Below, one piece after another: positions 16,231-25,707 of a stretch of DNA of 64,000 bases (its first letter is position 1; each line of letters opens with the position of its first letter). Where the stretch lies: the NCBI RefSeq assembly GCF_004336745.1, contig NZ_SJXD01000027.1, forward strand, positions 310,001-374,000. Reading direction: 5' to 3'. The notes under the pieces are model-generated. The model worked only from the letters and a program-made list of their open reading frames with translations. It was not told where the DNA came from and made no database searches. The translations under genes and the position numbers were made by a program. The DNA is from Roseococcus sp. SYP-B2431 (GTDB lineage Bacteria; Pseudomonadota; Alphaproteobacteria; Acetobacterales; Acetobacteraceae).

Positions 16231-18263
16231 CAGGCCGTCCTCCGTGCGATCAATGCCCCTTCGGGGTCGAGCCTGGCCTGCCATCCGGCCGAGATGACAT
16301 GGGTGGCGAAGGCTTCCTCGACGATGGCAGGCCCTTGGACCACGTCACTCGCGTGCAGGGCCTCGCGGCGCCAGACGGGCCAGGGCGCGGCGACGCCGCC
16401 CTGCGAGACCTTGCGCGAGCCGGGCGTGGCGGGCTTGTCGGCGGCCGTGCCGGAGGTTTCCGCAGGCTTCGGCAGGCGGCCGATCGCCGACATGCGCAGC
16501 GTCACGATCTCCACCTTCTCCTCCTCGGCGGCGTAGGAGAAGCGGGCGCGGTGCGTCTCGTGGAAGCGCGCGAGCAAGGCCGGCAGGTCGGGCGCTTCGG
16601 GCCAAGGGACGAGCAGCTCGAAGGCCTGGCCGTGATAGCGCAGGTCCGCGGAGATCTCCGTCGCCCGCTGATCCTCCGGCACGCCGTCGGCGACAAGACG
16701 GGCGACGGCCTCCTCGCGCAGCGTGGCGATGGCGGCCTCGATCTCGGGCAGCGCATCCGGCTCGGCGCGGAGCAGGCGCGAGCGCGCGAGGTCCTGCACC
16801 AGCTCGGAGAAGAGGATGCCGTAGGCGGAGAGCGTGCCGGGTTCGCGCGGCAGAATGACCTCGGTGATGCCGAGCTCGTCGGCCACATCGGTCGCATGCA
16901 GGCCGCCAGCGCCGCCGAAAGAGAGCAGCGAGAAATCGCGCGGATCGAGGCCCTTCTCGAAGAGCGAGAGCCGCACCGCCGAGGCCAGCTGCACATTGGT
17001 CACGCGCAGCACGCCCTCGGCCGCGGCCTCGACGTTCAGGGCGAGCGGCGCGCCGACATGCTCGGCCACCGCGTGGCGCGCGGCGCCGATGTCGAGCGCC
17101 ATGGCGCCGCCCAGGAAGAAGTCCGGATCGAGGCGGCCGAGGACCGCATTAGCGTCCGTCACGGTCGGCAGCGTGCCGCCGCGGCCATAGCAGACCGGCC
17201 CGGGGCGCGCGCCGGCGCTGCGCGGGCCGGCGGTGAGACGCCCCGACGCATCGACGGCCGCGATGGAGCCGCCGCCCGCGCCGATGGTGCGCATCTCGAC
17301 CATGGGCAGGCGCACGGGCAGGCGATCAACCTCGCCCTGGGTAACGAGGCCGATGCGATGGTCCTGCACCACGCTCACGTCGAAGCTGGTGCCGCCCATG
17401 TCCACCGCGACGAGGTTGGGGCGCGCGAGCCGGCGCGACAGCCGCTCGGCGGCAAGCGCGCCGCCAGAGGGGCCGGAGAGCAGCAGCCGGGCCGGCTGCG
17501 CCGCGGCGCGGGCGAGGCTGCACATGCCGCCATTGGACTGCACCAGGAAGATGCGTGGCGAGAAGCCGCCTTCGCCCAACCGCGTCTCCAGCCGCGCCAG
17601 GTAATTCTGCACGACCGGCATCAGCACCGCGTTCAGCACCGTGGTGGAGAGGCGCTCGTACTCGCGGATCTCGGGGCTGATCTCCGAGGAAAGGCTGATC
17701 GGGATGCCGGGCAGCGCGGCCCCCACCGCCTCGGCGAGGGCAAGCTCATGCGCCGGGTTCGCATAGGCGTGCAGCAGGCCGATCGCGATGGCCTCCGGCT
17801 TCGCAGCCTTCAGCTTCTCCAGCACGGGCGCGAGATCGCCGAGCGGAAGCTCTACGCTGCCATCGGCGCGCACCCGCTCCGGCACGCCGAAGCGCAAATT
17901 GCGCCCGATCAGGCAGGGGAACGGATCCGGCGCCAGCCCGTAGAGGTCGCGCCGGAAGTGCCGCGTGATCTCCAGCACGTCCTCGAATCCGGCCGTCGTC
18001 AGCAGCACGCCGCGGGCGAGCTTGCGCTCCAGCACCGCATTGGTCGCGATGGTCGTTCCGTGCAGGAGCAGCCCCACATCGGCCAGCGCGAAGCCGAAGC
18101 GCTCGGCGGACTCGCGCACGCCGACAAGCAGGCCCTCGGACGGGTCGGCCGGCGTGGTCGGCGTCTTCCAGGCGACGACGCGGCCCTGGCGGGCATCGAA
18201 GATCTGCAGGTCGGTGAAGGTCCCGCCGATATCGACGGCGATGCGGACCGGCCGTTGTTCCAT
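16230..18263 (-). CDS. hyuA: Hydantoinase/oxoprolinase A subunit
   Basis: 677 residues, the usual length for HyuA. The N-terminus RIAVDIGGTFTDLQIFD is the ATP-binding DxGGTFTD signature. LLHGTTIATNAVLERK, VQSNGGMCSLA, VDMGGTSFDVSVVQD and LSFGGAGGLHATDVADELG are family landmarks. The HyuAB pair opens five-membered cyclic amides such as hydantoins or oxoproline at the cost of ATP. It follows the TRAP importer by 18 bases and overlaps hyuB by one. The importer probably brings in the cyclic substrate or a related carboxylic acid. Confidence 0.94.
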   Translation of the reverse strand: MEQRPVRIAVDIGGTFTDLQIFDARQGRVVAWKTPTTPADPSEGLLVGVRESAERFGFALADVGLLLHGTTIATNAVLERKLARGVLLTTAGFEDVLEITRHFRRDLYGLAPDPFPCLIGRNLRFGVPERVRADGSVELPLGDLAPVLEKLKAAKPEAIAIGLLHAYANPAHELALAEAVGAALPGIPISLSSEISPEIREYERLSTTVLNAVLMPVVQNYLARLETRLGEGGFSPRIFLVQSNGGMCSLARAAAQPARLLLSGPSGGALAAERLSRRLARPNLVAVDMGGTSFDVSVVQDHRIGLVTQGEVDRLPVRLPMVEMRTIGAGGGSIAAVDASGRLTAGPRSAGARPGPVCYGRGGTLPTVTDANAVLGRLDPDFFLGGAMALDIGAARHAVAEHVGAPLALNVEAAAEGVLRVTNVQLASAVRLSLFEKGLDPRDFSLLSFGGAGGLHATDVADELGITEVILPREPGTLSAYGILFSELVQDLARSRLLRAEPDALPEIEAAIATLREEAVARLVADGVPEDQRATEISADLRYHGQAFELLVPWPEAPDLPALLARFHETHRARFSYAAEEEKVEIVTLRMSAIGRLPKPAETSGTAADKPATPGSRKVSQGGVAAPWPVWRREALHASDVVQGPAIVEEAFATHVISAGWQARLDPEGALIARRTA

Positions 18264-18281
18264 GGAGTCAATTCCAGAAGA

Positions 18282-19646
18282 TCAGGACATCGCACGGGGC
18301 AGCCAAAGCGCGATCTCCGGGAAGACGAGAAGCAGGATCACCGCCGCGAGATAGGCGAGGAGGAAGGGCATGACGCCGATGAAGACATCGGTGATCGGCC
18401 CGGCGCGTCGTCGCATTCCCTGCAGCACGTACATCACGGTTCCATCGGGCGGGCTGATCTGCGCGATCTCGACGAGCATCGTGACGATCACGCCGAACCA
18501 GATGGGATCGTAGCCCAGGGCCACCACGATCGGGAAGATGACCGGCACGGTGGTGATGATCATGGAGAAGCCCTCCATGAAGGTGCCGAGCGCGAAGTAG
18601 AGCCCGATGATGCAGAGCATGATGGCCCAGGGCGGCAGCGGCAGGTCGGCGATCAGCGCGGCCAGCGCCTGGGGCACGTTGATGGTGGTCAGGATATAGT
18701 TCAGCAGATAGGCGCCGAAGATGATGAGCCCCAGCAGCGCCGTGTTGCGCGCCGTCGCTTCCGCCGAGGCGTGCAGCATGCGGAAGGTCAGCCTGCGTTC
18801 GATCGCTGCGAAGAACATGGCGCCAGTGACGCCCAGCGCGGCGGCCTCGGTCGGCGTCGCCCATCCGGCGTAGATCGAGCCGAGGACGAGCACGATCAGC
18901 AGCGCCGTCGGGATCAGGTCCACCAGCGCGCGGATCTTCATGGCGAGCGGCAGCCTGGGCGGCTTCTCCATGGGGTTGCGCAGGCCGTGCCAGGCGATCA
19001 GCGCCAGGAAGAGTCCCGTGACCAGGATCGAGGGCAGCAGCGCCGCGATATAGAGCGCGCCCACCGAGGTCTCGGTGATCAGCCCGTAGATGATGAAGGT
19101 GATGCCGGGCGGGATCAGGTTCCCCAATGCGCCGCCGGCTGCCAGCGAGCCCAGGACCCAGCGCTGGTTGTATTTCGTCCCCTGGAAGAAGGGCAGCGCC
19201 ACCGAGCCCATGGTGGCGGCGGTGGCCACGCTCGATCCGCTGATGGCGCTGAACACCGCGCAGCTGACGATATTCGTGTGGAGCAGCCCGCCGGGCAGGC
19301 GGTTCAGCCAGACGTTCAGCGCGCGATACAATCGGTCCGACAGCCCGGCGCGCAGCAGGATCTCGCCCATCAGCAGGAATAGCGGCACCGCCACCAGCAC
19401 GAAGTTGGAGGAAGGCCCCCAGAGCGTCTGGCCGGCAAAGTTCCACCAGGGGCGGTCGCTGAAGAGGAAGCCGGTCAGGAAGGCCAGGACACCCAGCACG
19501 GCGGCGATGTAGACGCCCGAGCTGAAGAAGATGACGAAAACGCCGATCAGCATCAGGATCTCGGCGATCGGCAGGGCCTGTGCCCCCGAGGCCGCGGCGA
19601 AGACGACGACGCCGAGCAGCCCCAGCAGGAAGACGATGGCGATCAA
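18282..19646 (-). CDS. dctM: TRAP transporter large permease (DctM/SiaM)
   Basis: 454 residues with about 12 hydrophobic segments across its whole length, the usual DctM size. The conserved AVFSAISGSSVATAATMGSVALP and GGALGNLIPPGITFIIYG blocks are present. It is the substrate-translocating, sodium-coupled membrane subunit of a TRAP importer. Its ATG overlaps the small-permease stop by four bases. Gene order binding protein, small permease, large permease, then hyuAB indicates an importer dedicated to the downstream enzymes. Confidence 0.94.
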   Translation of the reverse strand: MIAIVFLLGLLGVVVFAAASGAQALPIAEILMLIGVFVIFFSSGVYIAAVLGVLAFLTGFLFSDRPWWNFAGQTLWGPSSNFVLVAVPLFLLMGEILLRAGLSDRLYRALNVWLNRLPGGLLHTNIVSCAVFSAISGSSVATAATMGSVALPFFQGTKYNQRWVLGSLAAGGALGNLIPPGITFIIYGLITETSVGALYIAALLPSILVTGLFLALIAWHGLRNPMEKPPRLPLAMKIRALVDLIPTALLIVLVLGSIYAGWATPTEAAALGVTGAMFFAAIERRLTFRMLHASAEATARNTALLGLIIFGAYLLNYILTTINVPQALAALIADLPLPPWAIMLCIIGLYFALGTFMEGFSMIITTVPVIFPIVVALGYDPIWFGVIVTMLVEIAQISPPDGTVMYVLQGMRRRAGPITDVFIGVMPFLLAYLAAVILLLVFPEIALWLPRAMS

Positions 19647-20251
19647 GCGGCGGAACCTCCCTCGCGCGCCATGGCCACGGCTTCCAGCGCCTCCTCCGCC
19701 TCGTCGTCGATCGTCCGCGAGCCCAGCAGCCGGTCGAGTTGGGCACCCTGGCCGGTCACGAGCGCCAGGGCGCTCTCCAGCAGCAGCACCAGCGTCATCG
19801 CGAGGAAGGCGACGAGGCCCGCAAGCCAGATGCCCTGCGGGATCACCATCGGGATGCGCAGCGCCGAATTGTCGTGCGCGTCAAACAGCGCGCTCTCGTC
19901 GAAGAGCGCATAACCCGCCCAGGCGGCAAAGGCGGCGAAGAGCGCCAGGAGCGCGAGCGAGAAGAAATGAAGCGGCGCGCGCAGCCTCACCGGCAGCCGC
20001 GTCACCAGCACGTCCACGCGGATATGCGCGCGGCAGGCCAGCGTATGCGCCAGCGCCCAGGCGATGCCGCAGGCCAGCATATAACCCGTGACCTCTACCG
20101 TCGCCGCCGAGGAGACGCCGAAGACGTTGCGCCCCACGATGTCGCCGGTGATGAAGAGGGCGCAGGCCACGTAGTTCCAGCCCGCGACCCAGGCCATGAA
20201 AGCCGCCACCGCCGCGACTCCGCGGCGGAGCTGCGTGGCGGCGCGCAGCAC
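19643..20251 (-). CDS. dctQ: TRAP transporter small permease (DctQ)
   Basis: 202 residues with four hydrophobic segments. ITGDIVGRNVFGVSSAATVEVTGYML and CRAHIRVDVLVTRLP match the DctQ signature. The most likely start is the GTG at 20251, two bases after the DctP stop. The open frame continues much further upstream only as antisense to the dctP gene. A later ATG (in FMAWVAG) would cut into the first membrane helix. It pairs with DctM in the membrane. Confidence 0.85.
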   Translation of the reverse strand: MLRAATQLRRGVAAVAAFMAWVAGWNYVACALFITGDIVGRNVFGVSSAATVEVTGYMLACGIAWALAHTLACRAHIRVDVLVTRLPVRLRAPLHFFSLALLALFAAFAAWAGYALFDESALFDAHDNSALRIPMVIPQGIWLAGLVAFLAMTLVLLLESALALVTGQGAQLDRLLGSRTIDDEAEEALEAVAMAREGGSAA

Positions 20252-20253
20252 CC

Positions 20254-21330
20254 TCAGCCGCCGAACCGGACGCCCGAGAGCGGCGCGATGGTCTGGTTGT
20301 AGATCTCGCCGCAGCGCGCCCCGCAGCGGCGGACGAAGCCGGGCAGCACCACCCGCTCGAAGATGCGGCGGGTTTCCGCCTTGTCGGCGTCCGAAGCCCT
20401 CACCTCGGTCATGGGGCGCGTGGCCAGGCTGTGGATGCGGCAATTGTCGCGGTTGCCGATGGCGCAGTCGATGCCGTCGCGGGTCGCATCGGCACCGAGC
20501 TGCCACTGCGCGTCGCTCACCTGGCGGAAGGTCGCCTCGATCAGCTCGCGCACCGGCGGCTCCAGCCGGTTGAACCAGTTCAGGTTGACAATATAGGCGG
20601 CGACCGCCCAGCTCACCGGCAGGTCGCTGATATGGGTGGAGACCTCGGGCCAGCGGGCGGCAACGCCCGAGCCGGAGCCGGTGATGGCGCAATCCACCAC
20701 GCCGCGCTCCAGCGCCGAATAGACCTCGGGGAAGCCGATTGAGGTCGGCTGGGCGCCCAGCGCCGTATAGAAATCGACGAGGCTGTTGCCGAAGGTGCGA
20801 ATCCGGCGGCCGCGCAGGTCGGCCATCGTGGTGAAGGGCGCGCGGCAGAAGAGCACCTGCGCCGGAAACGGGTACATCGCCATGATGCGGACGCCGAAGC
20901 GTTCCAGGTCGCGGTTGGCGACCGGGGTCATGGCGTCGGCGATGCGGCGGGCCAGGGCAATGTCGGGCGCGAGGCCCGAGAGGTCCACGCCGTCCAGGAT
21001 CGGCACGTCGCCCGACAGGGTGGAGAGCGTGCCGGCGCCGATCTCGGCCTGGCCGGCGCGCACGAGGCGGACGATCTCGTTGCCCGCGAGGTTCCGCTCG
21101 GCATGGCTGGCCAGCGTCACTTCGATCCGGCCGCCGCTCCGCTCGCGCAGGCCGTCACGCAGGATGCGCTGGTCGACCAGAATGAATTGTGGCTGCGTCG
21201 GCAGCGGCTGCGTGACCGCCGTGATGGCGATGCGCGGTCCTGGCGGGATGGTCTGGGCCAGCGCCGGGAAGGCGAGAGTTGCGACGCCGAGAAGGGCGGC
21301 TAGGCCGGTGTGCAGAAATGGGCGGAACAT
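20254..21330 (-). CDS. dctP: TRAP transporter periplasmic binding protein (DctP)
   Basis: 358 residues. The N-terminus MFRPFLHTGLAALLGVATLAFPALAQ is a Sec signal peptide cleaved after about residue 26. FPAQVLFCRAPFTTMADLRGRRIRTFGNSLVDFYTALGAQPTSIGFPEVYSALERGVVDCA is the DctP ligand-binding core (read in parts), with the conserved arginine in GRRIR that binds a substrate carboxylate. I used the ATG at 21330, which begins the signal peptide; the ATG 36 bases earlier adds residues that spoil it. The ligand is probably a carboxylate. Confidence 0.92.
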   Translation of the reverse strand: MFRPFLHTGLAALLGVATLAFPALAQTIPPGPRIAITAVTQPLPTQPQFILVDQRILRDGLRERSGGRIEVTLASHAERNLAGNEIVRLVRAGQAEIGAGTLSTLSGDVPILDGVDLSGLAPDIALARRIADAMTPVANRDLERFGVRIMAMYPFPAQVLFCRAPFTTMADLRGRRIRTFGNSLVDFYTALGAQPTSIGFPEVYSALERGVVDCAITGSGSGVAARWPEVSTHISDLPVSWAVAAYIVNLNWFNRLEPPVRELIEATFRQVSDAQWQLGADATRDGIDCAIGNRDNCRIHSLATRPMTEVRASDADKAETRRIFERVVLPGFVRRCGARCGEIYNQTIAPLSGVRFGG

Positions 21331-21453
21331 GGGGCTTCCTCCAATTCGATGGAGGCAGCATGGCACGGTCCGCGGAATGCAACACCCCGCCCTCTGCGGC
21401 AGGCCCGGCGCCCGGGGGGCCCGCTGCCTCGCCGGGCGGCAATCGGGGGAGGG

Positions 21454-22368
21454 TCATGCCCAAGGGTTGCGCTTGCCGGGAGCCGCCCAGGGCGAGGCGC
21501 CACGACGGGGCGCCGGCAGCGGCGGCGCCATCGGCCGGCCCGCCATCGCCATGAGGCGGGCGATGCGCTCCTCGGTCGGCGGATGGGTGGAGAAGAGCCT
21601 GTCCAGGCGAAGGCCCGAGAGCGGGTTGATGATGAACATATGGGCGCTGGCCGGGTTCGCCTCGGCCGTCTGATTCACCCGGCCGATCTTACCCTGTTCC
21701 AGCTTCGCGAGGCTGCTGGCGAGCCAGGCCGGGTCGCCGCAGATGCGGGCGCCCTCGGCATCGGCCTCGTATTCCCGCGCGCGGCTGATGGCCATCTGCA
21801 CCAGCGCGGCGGCGAGCGGGCCGAGGATCATGAGCAGCAGCCCGCCGATGAGGCCAGGCCCGCCGCGCTGGTCGCCGCGGCCATGCGCCATCATGCCGAA
21901 TTGCGTGAGGAAGCCGATGGCGCCGGCCAGCGTCGCGGTCACGGCCATGATGAGCGTGTCGCGGTGCTTGATATGGGCGAGTTCGTGCGCGATCACGCCC
22001 GCCACCTCCTGTTCGTTCATCAGATCGAGGAGGCCGGTGTTGACGGCGACCGCCGCCCGCTCCGGGCTTCGGCCGGTGGCGAAGGCGTTCGGCTGATCCT
22101 CGTGGATAACGTAGAGCGCCGGCATGGGCAGGCCGGCCCGCGCGGCCAGCCCCTCCACCATGCGGTAGAGCTGCGGCGCCTCGGCCGGGGTCACCGGCTG
22201 GGCATTGTGCATGCGCAGCACGACCCCGTCGCTTCCCCACCAGGCGAAGAGATTCATGCCGGCCGCGATGAGGAAGGCGATGGTCGCCCCGCCGCTGCCG
22301 CCCAGCATGTAGCCGATGCCGACGAAGAGCGCCGTCAGCCCCGCCAGCAGAATGAAGGTCCTGAACAT
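21454..22368 (-). CDS. htpX: Membrane metalloprotease HtpX
   Basis: 304 residues of the M48B family. The zinc-binding HELAH is at residues 128-132, and the third ligand glutamate is in [12 protein letters not shown]. Two hydrophobic N-terminal segments (residues 5-45) and another pair near 139-190 anchor it in the inner membrane, where HtpX degrades damaged membrane proteins. The start at 22368 fits the family N-terminus [16 protein letters not shown]; the frame open to 22695 is antisense to the next genes. It is divergent from the SdhAF4-like gene with 36 bases between. Confidence 0.93.
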   Translation of the reverse strand: MFRTFILLAGLTALFVGIGYMLGGSGGATIAFLIAAGMNLFAWWGSDGVVLRMHNAQPVTPAEAPQLYRMVEGLAARAGLPMPALYVIHEDQPNAFATGRSPERAAVAVNTGLLDLMNEQEVAGVIAHELAHIKHRDTLIMAVTATLAGAIGFLTQFGMMAHGRGDQRGGPGLIGGLLLMILGPLAAALVQMAISRAREYEADAEGARICGDPAWLASSLAKLEQGKIGRVNQTAEANPASAHMFIINPLSGLRLDRLFSTHPPTEERIARLMAMAGRPMAPPLPAPRRGASPWAAPGKRNPWA

Positions 22369-22404
22369 CTTTCCTAAAGCCTCCTTTGGCCCCAGATCGG
22401 GAGG

Positions 22405-22599
22405 ATGACCGAGGATGAAAAGCCCCCTGCCTCTCCCCCTGGCCCTTCCGCAACGCCGCGTACCGCGCCGCCGTTGACGAAGCTGGACCGGCCCAAGCGA
22501 CCCTACTCCTCCCCCCAGGAGGAGGATGGCGGGCCGAAGGGTCCGGAGCCCACGCGCTACAATGACTGGGAACGGAAGGGCCGCGTCAGCGATTTCTGA
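22405..22599 (+). CDS. DUF1674 / SdhAF4-like small protein
   Basis: 64 residues. The C-terminal [19 protein letters not shown] is the DUF1674 signature shared with the mitochondrial succinate dehydrogenase assembly factor SDHAF4. The N-terminal half is proline-rich and probably disordered. Family knowledge says these proteins help assemble the flavinylated SdhA subunit. No sdh gene is in the window. The gene is divergent from htpX and 52 bases before the persulfide dioxygenase-like gene, possibly cotranscribed with it. Confidence 0.88.
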   Translation: MTEDEKPPASPPGPSATPRTAPPLTKLDRPKRPYSSPQEEDGGPKGPEPTRYNDWERKGRVSDF

Positions 22600-22651
22600 T
22601 GGGGCACGCAGCCGGAAACCGCTAGGGTCGGATTCCGACGGAGGGCAGACC

Positions 22652-23548
22652 ATGCGTCCCCACATCCAGGCCTTCTTCGACCTCTCGACGAACACGGTGA
22701 GCTACCTGCTGGGCGCCCCCGCCACGCGCGAGGCCGCCATCATCGACCCCGTGCTCGACTGGGATCACAAGGCCGGCACGGCCGACACGCGCTCGGCCGA
22801 GAACATCCTGACCGCCGCCGATTCGGAGGGGTGGCGCATCACCCACATCCTCGAGACGCATGTGCATGCGGATCACCTCTCGGCCGCGCCCTTCCTCAAG
22901 GCCCGCACCGGGGCGCCGATCGGCATCGGCTCCCGGATCACCGAGGTGCAGCGGATCTTTCGGCCCGTCTTCAACCTGGAGGGAATGGCGCCCGATGGCG
23001 GCGATTTCGACCTGCGCTTCGAGAACGGGGCGCGCCTACGCCTGGGCGGGCTGGACATCGAGGTGATGCACCTGCCCGGCCATACCCCAGCCTGCATCGG
23101 CTACCACGTGCGCGTGGGCAATGCGGACACCGGCGACGTCTTCGTCGGCGACACGCTCTTCATGCACGACTATGGCACGGCCCGCTGCGACTTCCCCGGC
23201 GGCGATGCGCGCACCCTGTTCCACTCGATCCAACGGCTGCTGGCGCTGCCGCCTGAAACCCGCCTCTGGATGTGTCATGACTACAAGGCCCCGGGCCGCG
23301 ACAGCTTTGCCTGGCAGAGCACCGTGGCCGAGCAGCGCGCGCACAATCCGCATGTGAGGGACGGCAAGACGGAGGAAGAGTTCGTCGCCTTCCGCACGAC
23401 ACGGGACGCGACGCTCGCCGCACCCACGCTGCTGCTGCCTTCGATCCAGGTGAACGTCCGCGCCGGGCGCTTTCCGCCGGCGGAGAGCAACGGCGTGCGC
23501 TATCTGAAGGTGCCGGTCACGGCGGCGGCCACGGCGGTCCTGGAATAG
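22652..23548 (+). CDS. MBL-fold hydrolase, persulfide dioxygenase/Blh-like
   Basis: 298 residues of the metallo-beta-lactamase fold. The metal motif HVHADH is at residues 70-75, followed by [39 protein letters not shown] and the [18 protein letters not shown] segment. The one-iron persulfide dioxygenase group (ETHE1, Blh) shares this pattern, including the D-x-G-T-A-R-C-D-F block. It probably oxidises glutathione persulfide or a similar sulfane compound. The ATG at 22652 starts the conserved [12 protein letters not shown] region. It converges on ychF. Confidence 0.85.
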   Translation: MRPHIQAFFDLSTNTVSYLLGAPATREAAIIDPVLDWDHKAGTADTRSAENILTAADSEGWRITHILETHVHADHLSAAPFLKARTGAPIGIGSRITEVQRIFRPVFNLEGMAPDGGDFDLRFENGARLRLGGLDIEVMHLPGHTPACIGYHVRVGNADTGDVFVGDTLFMHDYGTARCDFPGGDARTLFHSIQRLLALPPETRLWMCHDYKAPGRDSFAWQSTVAEQRAHNPHVRDGKTEEEFVAFRTTRDATLAAPTLLLPSIQVNVRAGRFPPAESNGVRYLKVPVTAAATAVLE

Positions 23549-23570
23549 CGCCGCCGCGCGGGTTCGGCGA

Positions 23571-24665
23571 TCAGACGTTGAAGCGGAAGAGCATCACGTC
23601 ACCGTCGCGCACCAGATAGGTCTTGCCTTCGACGCGCATCTTGCCGGCTTCCTTGGCGCCCTGCTCGCCCTTGAGGGCGATGTAGTCGTCATAGCCGATG
23701 GTCTCGGCCGCGATGAAGCCACGCTCGAAGTCGCCATGGATGACGCCGGCCGCCTGGGGCGCGGTCATGCCCTTGGTGATGGTCCAGGCCCGCGTCTCCT
23801 TCGGGCCCACGGTGAAGTAGGTGATAAGACCGAGCAGATCGTGGCCCGCGCGGATCACGCGGTCGAGGCCGCTATCCTCCAGCCCCAGCGTCTCCAGGAA
23901 CTCGCCGCGGTCGGCCTCCGCCATCTGCGCGATCTCCGCCTCGATGGCCGCGCTGACGATCACGGCGCGGGCGCCCTCGGCCTTGGCGAATTCCATCACC
24001 CGCGCGCTATGAGCATTGCCGGTGGCCGCCGAGCCTTCCTCCACGTTGCAGACGTAGAGCACGGGCTTGCTGGTCATGAGGCCGAGCTTGGAGACCGCGA
24101 TCTCCTCGCCCTTGGGCACGGCGGTGCGCGCGGCGCGGCCGGCCTGCAGGGCGGCCAGGATCGGTTCCATCAGCGCGAGCTGCGCGGCCGATTCCTTATC
24201 GTTACCGCGCGCCTTCTTCTGCAGCGCCGGCACGCGCTTCTCCAGGCTGTCGAGGTCGGCCAGCATGAGCTCGGTCTCGACCGTTTCGGCATCGCGGATA
24301 GGATCGACGCCGCCGTCGACATGGGTGACGTCGCCATCCTCGAAGCAGCGGAGCACGTGGACGATGGCGTCCACCTCCCGGATGTTGCCCAGGAACTGGT
24401 TGCCCAGCCCCTCGCCCTTGGAGGCGCCGCGGACCAGGCCCGCGATATCCACGAATTCCAGGCTGGTCGGGACGATCTTCTGGCTCTTGCCGATCTCGGC
24501 CAGCTTCTGCAGCCGCGGGTCGGGCACCGCCACGCGGCCCACATTGGGCTCGATGGTGCAGAAGGGATAATTGGCCGCCTGCGCCGCGACCGTCTGGGTC
24601 AGGGCGTTGAAGAGGGTGGACTTGCCGACATTGGGCAGTCCGACGATGCCGCAGTTGAAACCCAT
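23571..24665 (-). CDS. ychF: Redox-regulated ATPase YchF
   Basis: 364 residues, the exact usual size of YchF/OLA1. The P-loop GLPNVGKST is at the N-terminus, with [23 protein letters not shown] (the G3 region) and the C-terminal TGS domain ending in [15 protein letters not shown]. YchF is a ribosome-associated P-loop ATPase that negatively affects oxidative-stress responses. It is the last gene of an rplY-pth-orf-ychF run; 11 bases separate it from the preceding open frame. Confidence 0.96.
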   Translation of the reverse strand: MGFNCGIVGLPNVGKSTLFNALTQTVAAQAANYPFCTIEPNVGRVAVPDPRLQKLAEIGKSQKIVPTSLEFVDIAGLVRGASKGEGLGNQFLGNIREVDAIVHVLRCFEDGDVTHVDGGVDPIRDAETVETELMLADLDSLEKRVPALQKKARGNDKESAAQLALMEPILAALQAGRAARTAVPKGEEIAVSKLGLMTSKPVLYVCNVEEGSAATGNAHSARVMEFAKAEGARAVIVSAAIEAEIAQMAEADRGEFLETLGLEDSGLDRVIRAGHDLLGLITYFTVGPKETRAWTITKGMTAPQAAGVIHGDFERGFIAAETIGYDDYIALKGEQGAKEAGKMRVEGKTYLVRDGDVMLFRFNV

Positions 24666-24676
24666 TTCTCGTCCGA

Positions 24677-25123
24677 TCAGGCGTTGAGCGCGGCAGCCAG
24701 TTCCTGCACGCGGATGGCGGCGGCGATGCGCGCGGAGGCGTCGTCCGTCGGCAGGGAGAGGGCGGCGGCGCGCAGTTGCGGCACCAGGATCGTGGGCGGC
24801 AGGCCGGCGCGCTTGGTGGCGGTGGCGAGCGCCGCGGCAAGCCCGGCGACCGTGCCGCCGGGGGCCAGGATATCGGCAGCCTCGAGCAGCAGGGCGGCGC
24901 GGCTCGCGGCCTCGGCGGCAGCCTGCGCCACGGATTTCGCGCGGCGGATATCGCTGATCGGACCGGGATCCGTCGCGCCCGGCAGGCAGGCGCGCAGCCC
25001 GCCGGCGGCCTGGGCCTCGACGGCGGCGAACTGACGCAGCGCCTGCGCGATGGCGGCTGCCGCGTTCAGCAGGTCCTCGGGGCCGGGACCGCCGAAGAAC
25101 TCTTCCACCACCATGGGCTCCAT
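24677..25123 (-). CDS. Uncharacterised alanine-rich protein between pth and ychF
   Basis: 148 residues, not recognised. The ATG at 25123 shares a base with the pth stop (TGATG), a strong sign that it is translated. The sequence is alanine- and leucine-rich and predicted mostly helical, with no cysteines beyond one, no signal peptide and no membrane segment. The beginning [33 protein letters not shown] (in parts) might pair with another protein. Cotranscription with translation genes suggests an accessory role in that setting, but nothing more can be said. It could also be lineage-specific. Confidence 0.65.
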   Translation of the reverse strand: MEPMVVEEFFGGPGPEDLLNAAAAIAQALRQFAAVEAQAAGGLRACLPGATDPGPISDIRRAKSVAQAAAEAASRAALLLEAADILAPGGTVAGLAAALATATKRAGLPPTILVPQLRAAALSLPTDDASARIAAAIRVQELAAALNA

Positions 25124-25698
25124 CAGGTGTTCTCCTGGGTGAGCAGCGCCACCCGCGTCATGAAATCCTCGGGCTTGCCCTGGGCCAGCTGGGAAGCGCC
25201 ATCGGCCAAGGCATCGAGCAACGGCTCCACCCAGGTGTCCACCTTGGCGAAGTTGCCCAGCACATGGCCAGTCACGCGGTCCTTGTGGCCGGGATGTCCA
25301 ATGCCAAGGCGGATGCGGCCGAAATCCGGCGTGGCCAAGGCGCGCTGCATGTCGCGCAGCCCGTTATGGCCGGCGGCACCGCCGCCCTTCTTCACCCGGA
25401 CCTTGCCCGGCGCGAGGTCGAGCTCGTCGTGCCAGGCCCAGATGTCGGCGGCGGGAATCTTGTGAAAGCCGGCGGCGGCCTGAACCGCGTCGCCGCTGGC
25501 ATTCATGTAGGTCATGGGCTTGAGGAGGAGGATCTTCCGCCCCCCAAGGGAGCCTTCCGACACCTCGCCCTTGAACTTGGACCGCCACGGGGAGAACCCG
25601 TGGCGGCGCGAAATGGCGTCCAGCGCCATGAAGCCGATATTGTGCCGCTGCTTCGCGTGTTCCGGCCCGGGATTGCCGAGCCCCACCCAGAGCAGCAT
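25123..25698 (-). CDS. pth: Peptidyl-tRNA hydrolase
   Basis: 191 residues, normal for bacterial Pth. [18 protein letters not shown] carries the catalytic histidine (His19), [12 protein letters not shown] the substrate-binding asparagine, and [29 protein letters not shown] the catalytic aspartate and conserved loop. The enzyme recycles tRNA from prematurely released peptidyl-tRNA. It follows rplY by nine bases and is coupled to the next open frame by TGATG. Confidence 0.96.
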   Translation of the reverse strand: MLLWVGLGNPGPEHAKQRHNIGFMALDAISRRHGFSPWRSKFKGEVSEGSLGGRKILLLKPMTYMNASGDAVQAAAGFHKIPAADIWAWHDELDLAPGKVRVKKGGGAAGHNGLRDMQRALATPDFGRIRLGIGHPGHKDRVTGHVLGNFAKVDTWVEPLLDALADGASQLAQGKPEDFMTRVALLTQENT

Positions 25699-25707
25699 GG
25701 CCCAACC

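Noticed and set aside
16299-19382. A 1,027-codon open frame on the plus strand
   Set aside because: It lies entirely opposite hyuA and dctM, which have clear family motifs; its translation is rich in R, H, G, A and D with no recognisable domain, as expected for antisense frames in GC-rich DNA.
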